From Streptomyces sp. NBC_00659 (lineage in GTDB: Bacteria > Actinomycetota > Actinomycetes > Streptomycetales > Streptomycetaceae), in assembly GCF_036226925.1 (NCBI RefSeq), contig NZ_CP109031.1, positions 2,852,001 to 2,916,000 of the forward strand: DNA of 64,000 nucleotides, written 5' to 3'. Position 1 is the first letter of the stretch; each line of letters begins with the position of its first letter. Below are positions 59,253 through 64,000 of this stretch, in pieces. The notes below the pieces were generated by a model. It did not search any database. It saw only the letters and a program-made list of their open reading frames with translations, and was not told the DNA's origin. A program made the translations under genes and the position numbers.

Positions 59253-60494
59253 ATGACCGGGGCACGGAGCGCGAGGTTCCCCTTCGCCATGACCGCACTG
59301 CTGGCGATCTGGGGTCTGACCAGGCTGGCGCTGCTGCTCTTCGTGGCCAAGGTGTACGTCTTCCCCGGCCCGGACGTCACCAGCGACGTCTCCGTGATCT
59401 ACCACGGCTGGTACGAGGTCCTCCAGGACGGCCGGTTCCCGCTGCACGACGTCACCTGGCAGTACCCGCCGGCCGCCTCCCTCGCGATCCTCTCGCCCGC
59501 CCTGCTGCCCTTCCTCGACTATGCGCACGCCTTCTTCGTGCTGGCCTTCGTCGCCGACCTGCTGGTGTTCGGGCTGCTCCTGTACGCGGGCTCGCGCTCC
59601 GGCAAGAGCGTGCGCGGTGCCTGGGTGTGGATGATCGGGGTTCCGCTGCTCGGTCCGACCGTGTACGCCCGCTACGACGTGATGGTGACGGCCGTCGCGG
59701 TCGCCGCGCTCCTCGCCGGCTCCCGCCACCCCCGGGTGATGGGGGCGCTCACGGGCTTCGGCGCGATGGTGAAGGTCTGGCCGGTCCTGCTGCTGCTCGG
59801 CGCCGTGCGCCGGCGGTCCTGGGCCTGGACGGCGGGGACGGCGACCGGGATCGCGGCGGTGTTCTTCGCGACGATGCCGGGCGCGTTCGCCTTCCTGACC
59901 TTCCAGCGCGACCGCGGCACCGAGGTGGAGTCGCTCGGCTCCCTCGTCTTCCACGTGGCCAGGCACCACGGCTGGAACGGGCGGGTGCTGCTCAACTACG
60001 GCTCGGTGGAGTTCGTCGGCCCTTACGTCGACGCGGTGAGCACGGCGGCCCTGGTCCTGACCGGGTTCGCCTTCGGCTGGCTGCTGCTGTGGCGGCTGTG
60101 CGCCAAGCGGTTCCTGTCGCACACGCTCGCCGACGCGGCGTTCGTCGCCGTCCTGATGTTCACCGCGACCAGCCGGGTCATCAGCCCGCAGTATCTGGTG
60201 TGGCTCGTCGGGATCGCCGCGGTCTGCCTGTGCTTCCGTGCGAGCCGGATGGTGCTGCCCGCCTTCCTGGTGCTGGTCGCGTGCTTCGTGACGGTCCTGG
60301 AGTTCCCGACCTGGTTCGGCGACGTCGTCGACAGCACGGACCTCGGCATCACCCTCCTGGTGCTGCGCAACGGCCTGCTGGTGGCCGCCTCGGTGCTGGC
60401 CGCCCGGGAGCTGTGGCGCTCCACGGTCTCCCGGCCGGCGCCCGATCTCCCCGCTCAGGCCGCCCGCGCCAAGGAGACGCTGGCGTCCTCCTGA
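59253..60494 (+). CDS. GT87 (DUF2029) membrane glycosyltransferase
   Basis: This protein of about 413 residues has ten or more membrane helices. GT-C features are present: an extracytoplasmic Asp near the N-terminus (FPGPDVTSDVSVIYHGWYEV), WQYPPAASLAIL, and GPTVYARYDVMVTAVAV. This is the DUF2029/GT87 family, which includes the PimE mannosyltransferase using polyprenol-phosphate-mannose. It diverges from the PimB-like gene, and the pair probably works on the same mannolipids. The GTG at 59247 is an alternative start. Its 3' end overlaps the convergent MATE gene by 40 bp. Confidence 0.87.
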   Translation: MTGARSARFPFAMTALLAIWGLTRLALLLFVAKVYVFPGPDVTSDVSVIYHGWYEVLQDGRFPLHDVTWQYPPAASLAILSPALLPFLDYAHAFFVLAFVADLLVFGLLLYAGSRSGKSVRGAWVWMIGVPLLGPTVYARYDVMVTAVAVAALLAGSRHPRVMGALTGFGAMVKVWPVLLLLGAVRRRSWAWTAGTATGIAAVFFATMPGAFAFLTFQRDRGTEVESLGSLVFHVARHHGWNGRVLLNYGSVEFVGPYVDAVSTAALVLTGFAFGWLLLWRLCAKRFLSHTLADAAFVAVLMFTATSRVISPQYLVWLVGIAAVCLCFRASRMVLPAFLVLVACFVTVLEFPTWFGDVVDSTDLGITLLVLRNGLLVAASVLAARELWRSTVSRPAPDLPAQAARAKETLASS

Positions 60495-61783
60495 CGCCCG
60501 GTCCGCGCGGCCCGCCGGGCCCACAGCCACAGGGCCGCGCACTGCACCGCCATGGACAGCGCGAGGGCCAGACAGATGCCCGGCAGCCCCAGTCCGGACA
60601 GGGCGAGGGCCAGGGGCAGCTGGACCGCCGTGCCGGTCAGCGTCACCCGCAGCAGCACCGGCGCTCCCCCGCTGCCCTCGAAGACCCCGCCGAGGGCGAT
60701 GAAACAGGCCATCAGCAGCAGGTAAGGGCCGACACAGCGCAGGAACAGCACGCCGTCGTGGGCGACCTCGGGGCCGGCGCCGAAGGCCCGCATGATCCAG
60801 GGAGCCAGGGCCCCGAGCAGTCCCGCGGCGAGCAGGCCTGCGGTCCCCGAGACGAGGACGGCCTGCCGTCCGATGGCGCCACGCTCGTCACGGCCCGCGC
60901 CCCGGCTGTGCGCGGTGTGGATCGAGGCGGCCTGCCGGACCGAGTAGAACGCCATGGTGGCGACGTACATGACCTTGTAGGCGATCGCGTAGGCGGCCAC
61001 CGCCGTCGTCCCGAGCCTGGCCACGATCGCGACCAGGATCAGGGCGCCGCCCTGCCGCACGGTGAAGTCGGCGGACATGGGCAGCCCGGTGGTGAGGCAC
61101 CGGCGCAGGGCCGCGCCGGTGCCCTCGGCCAGCGTCGCACGGGCCGCCTTCGACAGCAGGGTGTCGCGGCGCAGGGCGCGCAGGCCCGCGACGAGGGCCA
61201 CCGAGCGGCACAGCACGGTCGAGAGGGCGGCGCCCCGGACGCCGTACGCGTGGATGAACAGCGGGTCGAGGACGAGGATCAGGCCGTTGGCCAGCAGGGC
61301 GAGGCGCATCGGGGTGCGGGTGTCGCCGGTGCCCTTGAGGATGCCGTCGACGAGGTTCTGCGCGAAGAAGACGGCGATGCCGGGCAGGGAGACGGCGAAG
61401 TACTGGACGGCGAGGGTCAGCGCGCGTCCGTCGCCGCCGAGGACCAGCCGGGCCAGCGGCTCGCGCAGCAGGAAGCCGCCCAGGGCGATCACCGGTGTGA
61501 CGGCGGCGCACAGCGCCCAGCCTCCGCGGACGGCCGCCCGGACCGCTCCCGGGTCGCGGGCGCCCCGGGCGTGCGCGACCAGGACGGTGGTGCCGGAGGC
61601 GAAGACCAGGGCGACGCCGAGCAGCACGTTCTCGGTGTTCGTCGCGACGGCGACGGCGGCCACGGCGTCACGGCCGAGCCGGGAGACCCAGACGGTGTTG
61701 ATGATTCCGGCGACGACGGAGGCGAGCAGCGAGAGGTAGACGGGGTGGGCGAGCGCTATGAGCTGCCTGCGGTGCGCGTTCAC
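60455..61783 (-). CDS. MATE family efflux transporter
   Basis: This 442-residue protein has twelve predicted membrane helices in two MATE halves (start IALAHPVYLSLLASVVAGII; second half LTTGLPMSADFTVRQGGALI). It resembles the DinF/NorM-type Na+ or H+ drug antiporters. The start is the GTG at 61783 with GAGGGAG before it. It is divergent from a PadR regulator gene across a strong dyad, so it is probably a regulated efflux pump for a toxic compound or a product of the cell. Confidence 0.9.
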   Translation of the reverse strand: MNAHRRQLIALAHPVYLSLLASVVAGIINTVWVSRLGRDAVAAVAVATNTENVLLGVALVFASGTTVLVAHARGARDPGAVRAAVRGGWALCAAVTPVIALGGFLLREPLARLVLGGDGRALTLAVQYFAVSLPGIAVFFAQNLVDGILKGTGDTRTPMRLALLANGLILVLDPLFIHAYGVRGAALSTVLCRSVALVAGLRALRRDTLLSKAARATLAEGTGAALRRCLTTGLPMSADFTVRQGGALILVAIVARLGTTAVAAYAIAYKVMYVATMAFYSVRQAASIHTAHSRGAGRDERGAIGRQAVLVSGTAGLLAAGLLGALAPWIMRAFGAGPEVAHDGVLFLRCVGPYLLLMACFIALGGVFEGSGGAPVLLRVTLTGTAVQLPLALALSGLGLPGICLALALSMAVQCAALWLWARRAARTGRQEDASVSLARAA

Positions 61784-61794
61784 GAAGGCTCCCT

Positions 61795-61838
61795 CGATAC
61801 GAGCTACCTCGTTTAGAGGTAGCTCGATAAGAGGTACC
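61795..61838. promoter_or_regulatory. PadR operator between MATE and padR-like genes
   Basis: GAGCTACCTC (61801-61810) and GAGGTAGCTC (61816-61825) form a perfect 10-bp inverted repeat around GTTTA, and GAGGTACC follows at 61831. It is the only strong dyad between the divergent genes. Confidence 0.7.
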
Positions 61839-61917
61839 ATGGACGGGTGAACCCTTCAACCACCCGGACTCGCCGGCCTCGCGGGGCGTCGGCGCCCACG
61901 AAGGAAGGGCCGGCCTG

Positions 61918-62442
61918 ATGCTGGAGCTGTCGATCCTGGGCTTCCTGTACGAGGAGCCGCTGCACGGCTATGAGCTGAAGGAGCGCATCAAGGCCCTCAC
62001 CGGCCATGTCCGGCCGGTCAGCGACGGCGCCCTCTACCCGGCGATCACCCGCCTGGTCGCCGCGGGCCTGCTCGACCAGCACACCGAGCCCGGCAGCGGC
62101 GCGGCCCCGCGGCGCATCCTGTCGCTCACCGACAAGGGCCGCGAGGACCTCCTGGAGCGGCTGCGACACCCCAAGCAGGCCGAGATCACCGACCACGTCC
62201 GCTTCAACACCCTGCTGGCCTTCCTGCGCCACCTGGGCGACCCCCGCGAGCAGGCCGCGGTGCTGCGGCGCCGCCAGGAGTTCCTGGAGGCCCCGACGAG
62301 CTTCTTCTACGAGGGCGGCCGGCCTGTGCGCGCGGAGGAAGCCGACGACCTGTTCCGCCAGGGCATGCTGCGGGTGGCGCGGGCGACCGGCGAGGCGGAG
62401 CGGACCTGGCTCGCGGAGGCCGTTCACCGGCTGGAGGGGTGA
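61918..62442 (+). CDS. PadR family transcriptional regulator
   Basis: This 174-residue protein has an N-terminal PadR winged helix: MLELSILGFLYEEPLHGYEL, VSDGALYPAITRLVAAGLLD (recognition helix and wing), then RRILSLTDKGREDLLERLR. A C-terminal helical domain follows, with FLRHLGDPREQAAVLRRRQE. PadR proteins are repressors that sense phenolics or drugs. It is divergent from the MATE gene and most likely represses it through the dyad at 61801-61825. It converges with the lipoprotein gene with 13 bp between. Confidence 0.93.
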   Translation: MLELSILGFLYEEPLHGYELKERIKALTGHVRPVSDGALYPAITRLVAAGLLDQHTEPGSGAAPRRILSLTDKGREDLLERLRHPKQAEITDHVRFNTLLAFLRHLGDPREQAAVLRRRQEFLEAPTSFFYEGGRPVRAEEADDLFRQGMLRVARATGEAERTWLAEAVHRLEG

Positions 62443-62455
62443 ACGGCTCCACGCG

Positions 62456-63652
62456 TCAGCCGAGCTGGTCCCCGAGGTACTGACGCCACAGCTCGGCGAA
62501 CCGCTCCGGCGTCGTGTGCAGCACGTCCCGCAGCGCGCCCTCGACCGCCCCCTCGCGCTTCCCGTGGTCGCCCACCGCGCGGTAGAAGTCGTTCAGCCGG
62601 ACCTCGCCCCAGTGGTCCGCGATCAGCCGGCAGGCCATCCAGCCGCCCTCGTACGCCCGTGCCAGCGCGCTCGCGTCCGCGGTGAACCCGAAGTCCTTGT
62701 CGTCGGGCAGCGCGGCCGGGACGCTCCCCTCGGCCACCGCGCGCTGGAGTTCCGGCGCGACCTGCCCGGGCATCCGCCCGCTGCCCCGGTAGCCGGTCCA
62801 GTCCGCGTACCCCTCGGAGAGCCACAGCGGGGTGGCGGCCGTGGTGTGGGCGCGGGTGGCCACGTGCGTGGTCTCGTGGGTGAGCACGACCTGCTTGCCG
62901 AGGCCGCCGAGAACGCCGTACGCGTCCGGGTTGACGATGATCCGGTCCGCGGGCGCCTTCGCCGAAGGTCCCGCCTCCCCGGTGGTGACCGCGGCGATCC
63001 CCCGGTACCCGGACGCCGGAGCCCCGAGCAGCCCCGCCATCCCCTCGAGCGACTTCGGTACGAGGACCACGACGTGCCGCGACCAGTCCGCGCCCCAGGC
63101 GTCCGACACGGCCGGCACGGCACGGTCCGCGAGACCCGCGAAGGCCCGCAGCCGCTCGCCGGACTGCCCGACCCCCAGGACGAGGCTGTGCTCACCCCGT
63201 ACGGCCGTCACGGCCCCCTCGTCCCACAGCTGGTCGCCGCCCTTGCCCGACGGCTTGTCGGAGGTGACGCGCCAGGTCCCGTCGGCGCGGGTCAGTGCGA
63301 GGGTCCGGTCCACCTTGACCGGCGCGGTGTCGTAGCCCGCGATGCGGTAGCGCAGTTCGGCGCGGGCGGTGGCGCTGTCGCCGGAGCGGCTGAGACCGGC
63401 CAGCCGGTAGGACCAGCCCGCCAGCGGTACGTCACGCAGGTTCGCGAGGCCGGTTCCGGCGCCGGCCGCCGCGCCGGTGGCCCGGAACGCCGCGTCGTCC
63501 CGGTCCAGGACCGCGGCCGCCCGCCGGTCGAGAACGCGCTGCACGTCGGCCGCCGCGGTGTCCGGCGCCGTCCGGCCGCCGCAGCCGACGAGCCCGGCGA
63601 GCAGCAGCACCACGGAGAGCCCCGCTCGCGACGCGCACCTTCGACCAGCCAT
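62456..63652 (-). CDS. Lipoprotein with zinc-peptidase (gluzincin-like) domain
   Basis: This 398-residue lipoprotein has a basic N-terminus, hydrophobic LSVVLLLAGLVG and a lipobox Cys (LVGC). The C-terminal ~200 residues carry VVLTHETTHVATRAHT, a clear HExxH zinc site, and WLSEGYADWTGYRG, whose Glu is the third ligand, placing it with peptidase MA-type gluzincins. The N-terminal part is a beta-rich domain of unknown role. It is probably anchored on the outer face of the membrane. Peptidase activity is likely but the substrate is unknown. Confidence 0.88.
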   Translation of the reverse strand: MAGRRCASRAGLSVVLLLAGLVGCGGRTAPDTAAADVQRVLDRRAAAVLDRDDAAFRATGAAAGAGTGLANLRDVPLAGWSYRLAGLSRSGDSATARAELRYRIAGYDTAPVKVDRTLALTRADGTWRVTSDKPSGKGGDQLWDEGAVTAVRGEHSLVLGVGQSGERLRAFAGLADRAVPAVSDAWGADWSRHVVVLVPKSLEGMAGLLGAPASGYRGIAAVTTGEAGPSAKAPADRIIVNPDAYGVLGGLGKQVVLTHETTHVATRAHTTAATPLWLSEGYADWTGYRGSGRMPGQVAPELQRAVAEGSVPAALPDDKDFGFTADASALARAYEGGWMACRLIADHWGEVRLNDFYRAVGDHGKREGAVEGALRDVLHTTPERFAELWRQYLGDQLG

Positions 63653-63731
63653 TCTCCCGATCGTACGGTGCCCGCACCCGCCCGCCGGAACGCCCGCCCC
63701 GCCCGCCCCCCTAGGGCCTGTCCGCGCCCCG

Positions 63732-64000
63732 TCAGACCCGGGTGACGGACGAGATCGGCATCATCCCGACCGGGTCGTAGCGCACCGGGGCGCCCGGATA
63801 GGGCGCGTGGATCACCTGGCCGTTGCCCACGTACATCCCGACGTGGCCGGCGTCCGACCGGTAGGTGACCAGGTCACCGGGCCGCGCCTGGGAGAGCGGG
63901 ATCTGCTGCCCGGCGAACCGCTGGGCCTGCGAGGTACGCGGCAGACCGACTCCGGCGTGCGCGTAGGACCACTGCATGAGACCCGAACAGTCGAAGCCGC
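63732..64000 (-). CDS. NlpC/P60 cell-wall hydrolase (5' end outside window)
   Basis: The last 89 codons are in the window. The catalytic Cys is seen at the edge in FDCSGLMQWSYAHAGVGLPR. The His block is DAGHVGMYVGNGQVIHAPYP, with LSQARPGDLVTY between. This is the NlpC/P60 peptidoglycan endopeptidase domain, which cuts D-Glu-meso-DAP-type bonds. The rest of the protein, probably with a signal peptide and coiled-coil N-terminus, lies beyond 64000. Confidence 0.92.
   Translation of the reverse strand, partial: GFDCSGLMQWSYAHAGVGLPRTSQAQRFAGQQIPLSQARPGDLVTYRSDAGHVGMYVGNGQVIHAPYPGAPVRYDPVGMMPISSVTRV

Overview
The window is high-GC DNA (mostly about 70% or more by eye) with actinobacterial gene content and a gene order I recognise from Streptomyces chromosomes: metF, thiE, thiO-thiS-thiG, a PASTA kinase, a class II DAHP synthase, a fused trpE/trpG, pfkA, macR-macS, glkA, a pimB-like glycosyltransferase and others. 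No rRNA, tRNA or CRISPR array was seen.

Layout. 1-17 kb is core chromosome: a DUF58/transglutaminase pair; DUF3040, methyltransferase and HEPN-like genes; an ABC ATPase/YhgE-Pip/TetR operon; DUF4126; a phytoene-desaturase-like FAD enzyme; a Tyr/Gln-rich membrane protein; metF; thiE; a small DNA-binding protein; and an FAD/NAD reductase. 16.97-29.39 kb is an integrated mobile element of about 12.4 kb, bounded by 21-bp near-perfect direct repeats (attL/attR). It carries a tyrosine integrase, an excisionase-like protein, a P-loop replication protein, an HNH protein and an XRE/monooxygenase regulator pair. It has no recognisable conjugation gene. 29.4-64 kb is core chromosome again: the TPP-riboswitch-controlled thiOSG operon, a PASTA kinase, endonuclease IV, a putative copper-responsive DUF4396 gene, bacterioferritin and an iron-box-controlled bfd, DAHP synthase, trp-attenuated TrpEG, D-2-hydroxyacid dehydrogenase, pfkA, macRS, an acyltransferase, hydrolases, glkA with its DUF5304 neighbour, an ArsA-like ATPase, an acyl-CoA synthetase, mannosyltransferase-like genes, a MATE/PadR pair, a zinc-peptidase-like lipoprotein and the 3' part of an NlpC/P60 gene.

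The unusual biology is in the element. About a quarter of it is non-coding DNA built from duplicated, dyad-rich modules whose dyads have changed together: (i) three copies of an ~87-bp module (M1-M3) with five TAGC-type sites in exactly the same register but module-specific words; (ii) a 205-bp tandem array in which nine sites read GGGGAGGC-like in copy A and AGGGAGGC-like in copy B; (iii) two ~500-bp structured segments flanking one low-GC gene; (iv) two ~70-bp CTTGTCG-armed segments flanking an unknown two-gene operon. The flanking pairs suggest exchangeable cargo slots, and the operon and the single gene are the best candidates for new accessory (for example defence) functions. A 9-bp iteron family downstream of rep and in-frame GTGAAC repeats at the rep start suggest how the excised form might replicate.

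All functions are inferred from the sequence and remembered family features. No database search was run.
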